A stretch of DNA of 41,404 nt from SAR202 cluster bacterium (GTDB taxonomy: Bacteria; Chloroflexota; Dehalococcoidia; Lucifugimonadales; Lucifugimonadaceae), in NCBI GenBank assembly GCA_009392215.1, contig VFGZ01000025.1:1-41404 (forward strand). The letters run 5' to 3'. Of the stretch, positions 25,230-34,219 are shown piece by piece. The notes beneath the pieces were generated by a model that was not told where the DNA came from, ran no database searches, and saw only the letters and a list, made by a program, of their open reading frames with translations. Both the position numbers and the translations under genes were made by a program. Each line of letters opens with the position of its first letter. Within the stretch, counting starts at the first letter, position 1.

Positions 25230-25383
25230 TCCTAAGGCTACACGTGAACGGATACACGGTACTTTGTCTTGAATTTTTTTTGAGCACCTGTAACCGTGTA
25301 TTACCAAGAATTTTGTGATTGATATGAGATGGGCTATGTTTACGTGTAATGATGTGCCTGCAGAGTAGTTCTGTGTTTGGGAA

Positions 25384-26367
25384 TCAGCGCGCTCGAGGGT
25401 TGAGTACATCGTTAAGGGCGTCTCCCACAATATTCCAGCAGAAAATCAATAACCATACGACTATAATCGGAGCAAGCAATTGCTCAGGATGGTCTCGCAA
25501 TACTGAAACACTCGCGCCACCCCGCGCTGTTACTTCACCAATCATCACACCTAGACTCGGCCGTGGTGGTTGAACGCCTAGACCAAAAAAACTCAGAACA
25601 ACCTCGGATAATGCTATGGCACCGATACCGAAGCTGACTGAGACGATCACGGGGCTGACTACGTTTGGGAGTATGTGACGGAAAAGTATTCTGGGCGTAG
25701 ACGTTCCTATAGCACGGGCCGCTTCAACATACTCAGCATCCCGCAGGGTCAGCACCTGCCCACGGACCAAACGCATCATCCCGAACCAGCTCAAAGGTAG
25801 TAGGGCTACGCCTATTACCAGGTAGTCGACCACACCTGAACTGACTAAACCTGTTGTGTTGGTGGAATCCTCAATAGCACGTGCTAAGTCCACGATCCTG
25901 GGTCGAAGTGTGGCTGCTAATAGGATAATTAACAGGATATCTGGAAAAGCAGAAATAACCTCTCCGATACGCATTATTCCCGCATCGATCCAACCTCGGA
26001 AATAACCGGCGAGCAAGCCCATGGTCACGCCCAAAAAAAGACTTCCAGTGATAAGTGTTGTGGCAGTGATGATTACGGTTGTTTGGATTCCCCAAATAAC
26101 ACGGGTATAAATGTCCCGTCCCAGTCGGTCGGTGCCCAACCAGTTTTCATGGTCTGGTCCTTGTTGAGTTTTAGCTATATTCGTCTCTTGGTAGTCATGA
26201 GTTTGAATCAAAGGGGCAACTATCCCGAGGGAATAGATGAGACCCACGATTACCAGACTTATGAAAGCGAGTCGCCGTCGGCGAAAATTGGACCACACTT
26301 GTCGCCAGTGACTTCGAGAACCTTTAAGTTCACTTGTTACCGAATCTTTGTTCAGGATGTTCGCCAT
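25384..26367 (-). CDS. Peptide/nickel-type ABC transporter permease (OppC/DppC)
   Basis: Second membrane subunit of an Opp/Dpp-type importer. It has 327 residues. The N-terminal part (SHWRQVWSNFRRRRLAFISLVIVGLIY) is the OppC_N cytosolic helix and first transmembrane segment. ENWLGTDRLGRDIYTRVIWG is a strongly conserved OppC block. The EAA loop, which docks the ATPase, reads YVEAARAIGTSTPRILFRHILPN. It starts 4 bp after oppB. No ATPase gene (oppD/oppF) follows; the next gene is convergent. Confidence 0.93.
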   Translation of the reverse strand: MANILNKDSVTSELKGSRSHWRQVWSNFRRRRLAFISLVIVGLIYSLGIVAPLIQTHDYQETNIAKTQQGPDHENWLGTDRLGRDIYTRVIWGIQTTVIITATTLITGSLFLGVTMGLLAGYFRGWIDAGIMRIGEVISAFPDILLIILLAATLRPRIVDLARAIEDSTNTTGLVSSGVVDYLVIGVALLPLSWFGMMRLVRGQVLTLRDAEYVEAARAIGTSTPRILFRHILPNVVSPVIVSVSFGIGAIALSEVVLSFFGLGVQPPRPSLGVMIGEVTARGGASVSVLRDHPEQLLAPIIVVWLLIFCWNIVGDALNDVLNPRAR

Positions 26368-26371
26368 GCGT

Positions 26372-27301
26372 TCATTTCAACCTTATCCGCGGGTCGATGA
26401 TGGTATAGCCAATATCTATGACAAGGTTTGCCAATACCAGCATTACAGATCCAAGCAGTACTAGTGCAGTTAGGACAGGGAAATCGCGTTGGAATATTGC
26501 GTCAAGCGAAAGTCTGGAAATTCCTGGAATCCCATATATTAACTCGACTATGAGTGAGCCGCCAAAAATACCTGCTAAAGTGAATCCAAGTAGCGTAAGT
26601 ATCGGCAAAAAAGCGTTTCGTGCGACATGTCGATAATTGATTACAAAGTTTGACATCCCTTTGGCATGAGCAGTGCGTATATATTCCTGCCCTATCACTT
26701 CTAGGGTACTAGCTCGCATATGTCTAACAAAAATTGCTGCACCTGGAATTCCAATGGTTAGCGCGGGAAGAATGGCCTGGGTTGAAAACATTCCATTCCA
26801 ACCAGATGCAGGTACCCAGTGAAGTTTGACTGCGAAGAACAATATAAGAAATGGAGCGGTAAAAAACACTGGCATAGCGTATAGGATTAGCATTGAAATT
26901 ACGATCGCTGGATCCGTTTTTGTGCCTTGTCGTTTTGCTGCATAAAAACCGAGCGGCAATCCAACACTCAGCGCAACGATAGATGCAGCTATGTTTAATT
27001 GCAGTGAAACCAGCAATCGTGGTCCGATAAGAGAAGTTACTGTTTTACCTTGGAAAACATAGCTTTCGCCCAAGTCTCCTTTGAGGGCGCTACCAATGAA
27101 CCCCATGTAACGTATCGGTAGCGGATCGTTTAACCCAAGTTGTTCTCGAAGCCTATCTACTCTTTCTGGAGTAGCGCGGTTACCTAATCGAAGTTCAGCA
27201 GGATCCCCAGGAGCGACGGTTCCCATGAAGAATACGAAGAAGGCTGCTAAAAGTAGCAGTACAGGTGTCCAAAGCAAGCGCCTGAGAATGTATACCAGCA
27301 T
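26372..27301 (-). CDS. Peptide/nickel-type ABC transporter permease (OppB/DppB)
   Basis: First membrane subunit of the same importer. It has 309 residues. It opens MLVYILRRLLWTPVLLLLAAFFVFF, the typical OppB first membrane helix. The GDPAELRLGNRATPERVDRLREQLGL block follows the helix. The EAA loop is YIRTAHAKGMSNFVINYRHVARNAFLP, and ELIYGIPGISRLSLDAIFQRDFPVL is the conserved C-terminal block. It lies 146 bp downstream of the solute-binding protein gene in the same direction. Confidence 0.93.
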   Translation of the reverse strand: MLVYILRRLLWTPVLLLLAAFFVFFMGTVAPGDPAELRLGNRATPERVDRLREQLGLNDPLPIRYMGFIGSALKGDLGESYVFQGKTVTSLIGPRLLVSLQLNIAASIVALSVGLPLGFYAAKRQGTKTDPAIVISMLILYAMPVFFTAPFLILFFAVKLHWVPASGWNGMFSTQAILPALTIGIPGAAIFVRHMRASTLEVIGQEYIRTAHAKGMSNFVINYRHVARNAFLPILTLLGFTLAGIFGGSLIVELIYGIPGISRLSLDAIFQRDFPVLTALVLLGSVMLVLANLVIDIGYTIIDPRIRLK

Positions 27302-27447
27302 CGACGGTTTTAGTTCTCCGAATCAGGTCATCGTCTGGACTTGGACAAAAACGAGAGCATTGTTGAGATGTAAATCAGCGATCTTTCGTGAGCTCATTTT
27401 ACTTGTGCCCAATTATGTTTTTTTAATTGGAACGTACAAGTTGATTA

Positions 27448-29193
27448 CTACTTGTCGATCCATACGTTTTGGAATTTCGGTATTGTCATTGATGAAAATA
27501 CGTAGTCTTTCACCCATGGTTTGACTAGCGCTTTTGAGTCGACGCCCCACCATAGTGGTAACCATGCAGCCTCTGATATAACGATCTGCTCTGCATCGTT
27601 GTAGAACTTGACTCGTTTAGTTGCATCCTGTTCGGTTTGGGCCGAAACGACATATTTGTCAACCTGCTGATTAGCATAGCCGCCGTAGTTGATGGCGCTA
27701 CTGGAGCGGAATAGAACGTCGATAAACGTTTGAGGGTCTGGGTAATCAGCCTGCCAAGAAAGGCCACTCCAAGCCTGTAATCTACCACGGTGAAGATCTT
27801 GAATGTAAGTTGCCCATTCGACCTGTTGTATCTCGATTTCGATGCCCAAGTTTTGGCGCCACATATCCGCAACTACTTCAGTTGTTAGACCCGGTGATCC
27901 TCCGGTGCCGGGAACGGTCAAAACGATTCGAGGTCGTTTGTTTGGATCAGCATAGACGGATTGGGCGAGGAGGTCTTTAGCTAGCTGTGGATCGAATTCA
28001 AGACCCTTGATATTGGGAGAGAACCCAGGGAATCCAGGAGGGATAATTCCATACGCTGGTTTGACGAGATTTGAGAAAACCTGATCTGCTATTAACTGTT
28101 TGTCGACGGAGTGATTTAATGCCTGCCTAAAAGCAGCATCATCAAATGGGGGTTCTTTTATGTTGAAACCTACGTACGATACAGCAAAATTCGGCGGCAC
28201 TTCAACGAGATCACGATTGATTTCTTCCGTGGGGTCTTGGACGCGTTCAAGATCTGCTAATCCAACACTCGTTATATCAATCTCATCGTTCTCATACATT
28301 GCCATGGACACTCCACCAGCAAGGTTATAAACCACTTCATCTAGGTAAGCGAGACGGCCCCAATAGTTGTTATTTCGCTCTAAGCGGATGCGTTGACCGA
28401 TTCGGTACTCTTTCAAGTTGAATGGGCCTGTGCTTACAGGTTTGTCGGTCCACTTTCTACCAAGAGACTCGACGTTATTCTTATTCAGAACGAAAGCTGT
28501 GGGATAAGTCAGTTTGGCTATGAAATATGCTTTTGGGGCATCGATGGTGAGTCTAAGTGTTCGTTCGTCTACGACCTGGATACCTTCAGCCGTTGTTGCT
28601 GTACCTTCGACGATCTCTTTAATTCCTATTATGTCCCCTAAGAACTCTTCAGCAACTGTCGACGCTGTGTCAGGATGTGCGGCGCGCTCGAAAGACCACT
28701 TGAAATCTTGGGCTGTTACAGGATCGCCATTTGAGAATTTCAAATCTTTACGAAGTTTAAATTCGTAGACCGTTCCATTTTCAAGGACCGTCCACGATTC
28801 AGCCAAGTCGGGTTCAAATGGGTTGACGGGATCTGCCCCAAGACGCACTAACCCAGAAAATACTTCTATCACGATTCCATAGGATGTTCCATCGGTGACA
28901 AGATGCGGATCGATGGTCGGAGGGTCGCTCCAAAGGGTATTAAACACTCCACCTTGCCTGGGAGCAGTATTGCTAGCATCGGCTCCAACATCTTTATTTG
29001 GTTGTAATTCTGGAGCAATATTAGGTTTTTCAGCGCGTGCTGGTGGAGGGGTTGAAGTGGACAAAGTTTCATCCGTCGTCGATCCAGAATTACCACTACA
29101 AGCGACGGTAAGGATAAAGGTTAGCGCTGCGACCGTGCCAATGAACAATTGTTGTGTCACTTTTGATCTTTTACTAAGTTGGTTTCTCGTCAT
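27448..29193 (-). CDS. ABC transporter substrate-binding lipoprotein (SBP family 5)
   Basis: Extracytoplasmic peptide/oligopeptide- or nickel-type binding protein. It has 581 residues. A signal peptide with hydrophobic core FIGTVAALTFILTVAC ends in the lipobox at Cys32, so the mature protein should be membrane-anchored. A Ser/Thr/Pro-rich linker follows. The SBP_bac_5 core shows DLAESWTVLENGTVYEFKLRKDLKFSNGDPVTAQDFKWSFER, a highly conserved family block. It precedes oppB and oppC and should feed them. The ligand cannot be deduced. It starts 40 bp after prfB. Confidence 0.93.
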   Translation of the reverse strand: MTRNQLSKRSKVTQQLFIGTVAALTFILTVACSGNSGSTTDETLSTSTPPPARAEKPNIAPELQPNKDVGADASNTAPRQGGVFNTLWSDPPTIDPHLVTDGTSYGIVIEVFSGLVRLGADPVNPFEPDLAESWTVLENGTVYEFKLRKDLKFSNGDPVTAQDFKWSFERAAHPDTASTVAEEFLGDIIGIKEIVEGTATTAEGIQVVDERTLRLTIDAPKAYFIAKLTYPTAFVLNKNNVESLGRKWTDKPVSTGPFNLKEYRIGQRIRLERNNNYWGRLAYLDEVVYNLAGGVSMAMYENDEIDITSVGLADLERVQDPTEEINRDLVEVPPNFAVSYVGFNIKEPPFDDAAFRQALNHSVDKQLIADQVFSNLVKPAYGIIPPGFPGFSPNIKGLEFDPQLAKDLLAQSVYADPNKRPRIVLTVPGTGGSPGLTTEVVADMWRQNLGIEIEIQQVEWATYIQDLHRGRLQAWSGLSWQADYPDPQTFIDVLFRSSSAINYGGYANQQVDKYVVSAQTEQDATKRVKFYNDAEQIVISEAAWLPLWWGVDSKALVKPWVKDYVFSSMTIPKFQNVWIDK

Positions 29194-29233
29194 GCTTTTC
29201 TATTGTTAGGCTAATTGGATGGCTTTTTATCTC

Positions 29234-30389
29234 TTATTGCAACGAGCTGGATGGTGTTGAAGCTGATTCCATTTGAGAGGTTAGATATGACTTTAAAAGC
29301 TCATCTAGATCCCCATCAAGTATCGCTTGTGCGTCATTAGATTGGAAGTCAGTTCGATGATCTTTTACCATTTGGTAAGGATGTTGTACATAACTACGAA
29401 CTTGCCTGCCAAATTCTGCTGCTACGTGTTCTCCCTTTAATTTTGCTCGTTCTTCTGCTTTTTTCTGCATATCTAAGTCTACGAGCCGCGATAACAAGAT
29501 TCGCATGGCTACTTCACGATTTTGAGCTTGAGAACGTTCGTTTTGAACTGCGACTACAAGGTTAGTTGGAAGATGTGTAAGTCTTATGGCAGTTGAGTTC
29601 TTTTGAACGTTCTGACCACCGTTGCCGCTGGCGCGAAAAACATCTACTCTCAGGTCATCTTGGTTGACTGTGATTTCTTCTGATTCGTTTGCTTCAGGGA
29701 GGACTTCGACCAGCGCAAAACTTGTATGGCGTCTGTTGTCAGCGTCAAATGGCGATAGCCTCACCAGACGGTGCACACCTCTTTCTGATCGCAAATATCC
29801 GTATGCGAACTTACCGTCTATTTTTATTGTGGCACTTTTAATTCCGGCTTCATCACCTGGTGTGAAGTCCAGCACATCAGCGTTAAATCCTCGCCGTTCG
29901 GCCCACCTCGTATACATTCTGAGCAGTATTTCTGCCCAATCTTGGGCATCTACTCCCCCAGCTCCCTGTTTGACGTAGAGAATTGCAGCTCGGTCATCAT
30001 ATTCGCCACTTAGTTGCAATTCAAATTCCAGAGCGTCAACTGATTGTGTATATTCATCCAGGTCATTTCTTAGCTGCTCACCCAGAGCGTCATCTTCTTC
30101 TTCCACTGCCAGAGCAAATAATTCAACGGTACTGGCGACATTATCCGAAAGGTCAGACCAAGTCTGGATTTCTCCGCGTAATACAGCAATATCTCGCATT
30201 TTCAACTGAGCTTTTGTTGAATTCTCCCAGAAATTCGGTTCACTAGCTTCTTTCTCGAGAGACTCGACTTTGTTTTGTAAGTCAGATAGGTCAAAGTCGC
30301 CTCACAATCTCTTGAACCCGATTCTGCAACGTTTCAGCGTGAACTAGTAGTGTCCGTATGTTTGTTATCGTGGATTCTTCTTTAGGCAT
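29234..30389 (-). CDS. prfB: Peptide chain release factor 2, made by programmed +1 frameshift
   Basis: Recognises UGA and UAA stop codons. Zero-frame translation from ATG 30389 reads 32 codons ending CTT, then in-frame TGA (30293-30291). The CTT-TGA-C slip site is at 30296-30290. Skipping one T gives a continuous frame of 352 residues to the stop at 29234, for a total of 384. The joined region reads LEKEASEPNFWEN, a typical RF2 N terminus, proving that the upstream exon belongs. GTGAGG lies 3 bases before CTT, matching the internal Shine-Dalgarno spacing of the E. coli gene. SPF (about 212-214) and GGQ (about 257-259) identify RF2. Confidence 0.96.
30290..30306 (-). promoter_or_regulatory. 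prfB frameshift signal
   Basis: On the minus strand the sequence is GTGAGG-CGA-CTT-TGA-C. The GTGAGG element acts as an internal Shine-Dalgarno 3 bases before the slippery CTT. TGA is the RF2-specific stop that pauses ribosomes when RF2 is scarce. This is the autoregulatory signal known from most bacterial prfB genes. Confidence 0.93.
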
Positions 30390-30452
30390 TGAATTAATCG
30401 TAGTAAATCATGAAAGAATCAAGGTAGAGAGCGTTGATTGCGGTTACCCAAA

Positions 30453-30460
30453 ATTATAGC
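30453..30460 (-). promoter_or_regulatory. Extended -10 promoter for prfB
   Basis: On the minus strand TGC-TATAAT gives a perfect -10 hexamer (30458-30453) with the TGn extension. No good -35 is seen, consistent with extended -10 promoters. Transcription would begin about 57 bases before the prfB ATG. Confidence 0.6.
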
Positions 30461-30513
30461 AACCAGTCTATTCGTCTCACATATGTTTTCTAGCTAGTTA
30501 AGACACAAAATTG

Positions 30514-30534
30514 CGATCTACTGACAACAGATCG
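30514..30534. promoter_or_regulatory. Inverted repeat upstream of tRNA-Pro
   Basis: CGATCT (30514-30519) and AGATCG (30529-30534) form a perfect 6-bp dyad spaced by 9 bp. It overlaps a weak promoter-like pair, TTGCGA (30511-30516) with TGTTAT 18 bp later, just before the tRNA. It may be an operator or chance. Confidence 0.25.
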
Positions 30535-30552
30535 ATGTTATCTTTGGATCAT

Positions 30553-30629
30553 CGGGGCGTGGCGCAGTCCGGTAGCGCATTGCACTGGGGGTGCAAAGGT
30601 CACAGGTTCAAATCCTGTCGCCCCGACCA
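30553..30629 (+). tRNA. tRNA-Pro (GGG anticodon), CCA encoded
   Basis: A 77-nt cloverleaf. The acceptor stem CGGGGCG (30553-30559) pairs with CGCCCCG (30619-30625), followed by discriminator A and encoded CCA (30627-30629). The anticodon arm is TTGCA-CTGGGGG-TGCAA with GGG at loop positions 34-36, reading CCC and CCU proline codons. The T arm contains GGTTCAAATCC. It is transcribed away from prfB and converges on the MFS gene. No clear terminator follows. Confidence 0.97.
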
Positions 30630-30668
30630 TATATAGTCAGATAAGAGATAAGCAGGACGTGTTTTCGG

Positions 30669-31973
30669 TCATTCATGAAGCAAATTCGATGAATGCGTTG
30701 GCTTTTTGATTGTCAGAAACGTCAAAGCTGCGGCGATTAGTAAGCCTGTTCCACTTAAAAGTACGATCTCGTAGGAACCTGTTTCATCCTTAATCCAGCC
30801 TGCAGCGACAGGTGTTGTAAATAAAGCGAGGTTGTAGATTGGGGATAGTAAACCTCTGATAGTTGCATAGCGTTTACGCCCAAATAAATCGCCGACCAGA
30901 GCCCAGTTTAAGCCCGAACCTATCTCAGTTCCAGCGAATAGTAATAACGCTGTAAATATTGGCCAAGGACCATCAACCAGGTTCAGTAGAAGTAGTGAGC
31001 ATGCAGCTGAGATGTAACACCCACCCAAAAGTCGCTGTCTACCTATTCGGTCACTCAACCATCCAAAGAAAAGAATCATAGGCACAGAGCACAACGCTAA
31101 GAGGCCGATAAGATTTGCAGCCATTTGTTGGGATTCACCTTTCCAAACCAGAATTGGAACAAAATGGACGAATATTGTTCCGTGGACGGACATCCTTAGA
31201 ACAGTACCTAACGCCAATGTCCAGAAAGCTCTGGTGCGAACTGCTTGTTTGGCAGTCCACTCGTCTTCAGTATCCTGAATTTCTCCTTGGGTAATTTTTT
31301 GATGTGAATTTTTTTCTATTAGTAGTGGGTCACCATCAGGACCTACACCGATAGACTCAGGGGATCTTTTGAATACAAAAGCTAATGGGGCGATGAAAAC
31401 TAACATTCCAATACCTACCCACATAGCCGCGGTTTCCCATCCCCACCGGAGGACAGCGACTGAAAGCAGGGGGACCATGAATGCTCCGCCGAGTCGGAAT
31501 GCGGCGCTGTTGATGGACATAGCGATACCGCGGTTACGTGAGAACCACGTGTTTATCGCAGTTGTGGAAGCTTGCATGAAGCTGGTTGACGATCCGAGTG
31601 ATATTACGAATAAGTAGACCAAAAGGAAAGCAAGAAAAGTACTGGTCTGGGATAGCCAAACGTAACCGACCCCGGTCATGATCGTACCGATTAGCATCAG
31701 CCTGCGAACACCATAACGATCTAGAAGCCATCCTGTGACCGGACCGGTCAAGCCATTTTCTGCCCTAGATAGAGCAAATGGCATTGCGGTCTGTGCAGCT
31801 GTTAGTCCGAGACTCTGTGATATTGGTATAAAAAAAACCGTGAAACCCTGCCAATGTATGGATCCACCGAATCCATTTGTCAAAGCTGATGCCAGAACAA
31901 TGTTCCAACCATAGAAACGTTTTTTTTTGGTCTTGGTTGAATTTGAAGGAATTTGGGTCGGCGAATTGTTCAC
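30669..31973 (-). CDS. MFS transporter (oxalate/formate antiporter-like or monocarboxylate type)
   Basis: A 12-helix major facilitator. From GTG 31973 it has 434 residues. I chose this start because it overlaps the upstream methyltransferase stop by 4 bp (GTGA), and KKKRFYGWNIVLASAL is the classic beginning of OFA/monocarboxylate-type carriers. A more upstream frame would overlap that gene by over 100 bp. The loop motif DRYGVRR after helix 2, WFSRNRGIAMSI, and the hydrophilic central loop around residues 200-240 are visible. The substrate is unknown; an organic anion is likely. An amidase is encoded in the same run. Confidence 0.88.
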   Translation of the reverse strand: MNNSPTQIPSNSTKTKKKRFYGWNIVLASALTNGFGGSIHWQGFTVFFIPISQSLGLTAAQTAMPFALSRAENGLTGPVTGWLLDRYGVRRLMLIGTIMTGVGYVWLSQTSTFLAFLLVYLFVISLGSSTSFMQASTTAINTWFSRNRGIAMSINSAAFRLGGAFMVPLLSVAVLRWGWETAAMWVGIGMLVFIAPLAFVFKRSPESIGVGPDGDPLLIEKNSHQKITQGEIQDTEDEWTAKQAVRTRAFWTLALGTVLRMSVHGTIFVHFVPILVWKGESQQMAANLIGLLALCSVPMILFFGWLSDRIGRQRLLGGCYISAACSLLLLNLVDGPWPIFTALLLFAGTEIGSGLNWALVGDLFGRKRYATIRGLLSPIYNLALFTTPVAAGWIKDETGSYEIVLLSGTGLLIAAALTFLTIKKPTHSSNLLHE

Positions 31974-32497
31974 GTAGATCGGCTTCTGGTCATTTTTGCG
32001 AGGCGATCGTATAAGACGATATTTACGGTCATTCCCAAATTCAGCGACATAGTTGTGGGTATTTTTACGACGTACTGACATTCTTCCAGAATTTCACGTT
32101 TTATTGACCCGTTTTCCGGACCAAAAACGTAGCAAGCACGTTCAGGGTGGGCGAATGTGGTTAAATCCTTAGCGTTATCAGTGATTTCTACCGCCACAGG
32201 AGTACAATCGTGTGGCATAGCATTAAACATATTTGCCACTTCTATAATGGGCACGTGTCTGTATGCCCGACCGGGGTCAGTAGATAGTTTCCTGACGTTT
32301 ATTGATGAGTTTTTCTCACTGAGTATCACCATTCGAGCAGAAAATCCAAGCGCTGCTCTTAGTGCGTGGCCTACATTGACGGCATCAGTCGGCCGATCTA
32401 AACCGATGCATGCAAATCCGCGTTGGGGCAATGAGGATCTCCGATTTATGTAACGGCTGATATTTCGCTTCGACCTTGGTGTGTATTTGGATTTCAA
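31970..32497 (-). CDS. SpoU/TrmH-type RNA 2'-O-methyltransferase
   Basis: SPOUT-class ribose methyltransferase acting on tRNA or rRNA. It has 175 residues, a compact single-domain form like TrmL. Motif 1 is NVGHALRAALGFSA, motif 2 is YVFGPENGSI, and motif 3 is IPTTMSLNLGMTVNIVLYDRL, together forming the SAM-binding knot. It lies 4 bp after the amidase gene and overlaps the MFS gene by 4 bp. Which nucleotide it modifies cannot be told from the sequence. Confidence 0.88.
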   Translation of the reverse strand: MKSKYTPRSKRNISRYINRRSSLPQRGFACIGLDRPTDAVNVGHALRAALGFSARMVILSEKNSSINVRKLSTDPGRAYRHVPIIEVANMFNAMPHDCTPVAVEITDNAKDLTTFAHPERACYVFGPENGSIKREILEECQYVVKIPTTMSLNLGMTVNIVLYDRLAKMTRSRST

Positions 32498-32501
32498 TTA
32501 A

Positions 32502-34001
32502 TTACTTTATCGCTGGGATATCTGTTGGGACACGCTGATGCCATTGGGTTAGTTTCTCGAATGCATTGCCTACCCTCAGAACAGTTTTTTCATCATATGG
32601 ATGTCCGTTGATCATCATTCCAATTGGCATTCCATCACTGGTGAACCCACAGGGTATCGAAAGTGATGGTTGCCCAGTGGCATTAAAGACACTTGTAAAC
32701 ATAGGAAGTTGGTCCCCTGCTCCCATATTTTTGTCTACTGTAATGCACTGTTTGATAGTTGGAGTCTGAATTGGAACGGACGGGGTGATCAATACATCGA
32801 CTTGTTTCATAGCTTCGGACATTTTGTGATTGAACCATTGCCTTGCGCGCTGTGCATGGACATAGTCGATGGCTTTGATAATCAATCCTGACTCGATGCG
32901 CCTTCTCACGTCTGATGTGTATAGATTCGCATTCTCAGCCATTAAAGACTCGTGGACTGAAACCGCTTCTGGCCTAATCACACCTAGATTAATCGCTCTT
33001 CCTTTGTTTACCCACGGCATTGGGAGTTCGACGACTTCAGCGCCGTTTGATGCCATGAGGTTAACCGAAGAGAGAACCGCTTTTGATATCTCTGAATCTA
33101 CTGGTTCCTCGAAGAAATAGTTAGTTGGTATACCGATTTTGATTTGGCATAACCCTTTGTTAAGTTCCGAAGTAAAATCTTCTGAGGGTCCTGCATATGA
33201 TGTTGGATCATCATTATTGGTTCCAGCAAGGGCATTCAGCAATATAGCGCAATCCTCTGTTGTTCGCGCCATAGGCCCGACATGATCCATGCTCCAAGAC
33301 AGGTCGAGGACACCTGTTCGGGGAATGCGTCCGTAAGTAGGCTTTAGACCAGCAATACCGCAAACTGATGCTGGCATCCGAATCGATCCACCCGTGTCAG
33401 AACCTAGCGATCCAAGGATCATACCTGATGCTACTGCAGCGGCTGAGCCCGAGCTTGAACCGGCGGTGATTCGATTTAAGTCCCAAGGGTTTTTTACATC
33501 CCCAGTGTAAGGGTTCAACCCTGTCGTACCGAAGGCGAACTCAACGAGGTTTAGTTTTCCCATCAGAATAGCGCCAGATGTTTTGAGGCGCGTGACGACC
33601 GTGGCATCTGACTTGGCTGTATTGTTGGCGAGTACCTTCGACCCAGCAGTGGTCTTATGTCCTTTTACGTCGATCAAGTCTTTTAGTCCAATGGGGATAC
33701 CGTGAAGTGGCCCGATATATCTGCCTTTTTTTATTTCACTTTCTGCTGAGCGAGCTGCCTTTTGTGCTGAATCGCTCCACACGGTGAGAAAAGCGTTCAA
33801 AGATGGTTCGAATCGAGAAATTCGTTGGAGCATGATCTCGAGCAGATCGACAGGAGACAGGTCTTCACTCTGGATACGCGGAGCTATTTCCGTTATTGAT
33901 TGGTATTCGATATCAGGGAAATATTTGGTCAATCTACTGTGATTCTCGGTGTGAAAGTGTCGGTACAAAAATCGATAGCGGCTCAAATCCTGTCGTATCA
34001 A
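32502..34001 (-). CDS. Amidase signature family protein (GatA paralogue)
   Basis: Ser-cisSer-Lys amidase hydrolysing an amide of unknown nature. It has up to 499 residues. Catalytic Lys lies in GIPIGLKDLIDVKG, the cis-Ser in SSSGSAAAV, and the nucleophile Ser in GSDTGGSIRMPASVCG. It differs from the genuine gatA at 36918 in that MDHVGP replaces LDQIGP and there is no gatC neighbour. The start is uncertain: only TTG codons (34001, 33986, 33968, 33932) are available and none has a good ribosome-binding site. 33932 is closest to where the family usually begins. It is the first gene of the amidase-methyltransferase-MFS run. Confidence 0.88.
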   Translation of the reverse strand: MIRQDLSRYRFLYRHFHTENHSRLTKYFPDIEYQSITEIAPRIQSEDLSPVDLLEIMLQRISRFEPSLNAFLTVWSDSAQKAARSAESEIKKGRYIGPLHGIPIGLKDLIDVKGHKTTAGSKVLANNTAKSDATVVTRLKTSGAILMGKLNLVEFAFGTTGLNPYTGDVKNPWDLNRITAGSSSGSAAAVASGMILGSLGSDTGGSIRMPASVCGIAGLKPTYGRIPRTGVLDLSWSMDHVGPMARTTEDCAILLNALAGTNNDDPTSYAGPSEDFTSELNKGLCQIKIGIPTNYFFEEPVDSEISKAVLSSVNLMASNGAEVVELPMPWVNKGRAINLGVIRPEAVSVHESLMAENANLYTSDVRRRIESGLIIKAIDYVHAQRARQWFNHKMSEAMKQVDVLITPSVPIQTPTIKQCITVDKNMGAGDQLPMFTSVFNATGQPSLSIPCGFTSDGMPIGMMINGHPYDEKTVLRVGNAFEKLTQWHQRVPTDIPAIK

Positions 34002-34219
34002 TTGATCGGATCACTGAATAAGTCCGTTCCACCTCTTTTTGGGAAGCATGTATCTCATCTATATCATCGACGGAATCAGGTCGCTCGTGCCTTGTTGCTT
34101 TACGTGAGGATTGCCGTTGTTTGCTCGTATGGGTCAAGTTATTAATCTCGAAATATTATTTTTCAGTTATACGGCAGTATAGACCTGTGAGCTTTGACTC
34201 GTGCTAGTCTGAACTACTT

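Noticed and set aside
25252-25301. ATACACGGT / ACCGTGTAT inverted repeat between the convergent dehydrogenase and oppC
   Set aside because: A 9-bp perfect dyad, but with a 32-base loop and no T-run after either arm; not convincing as a bidirectional terminator.
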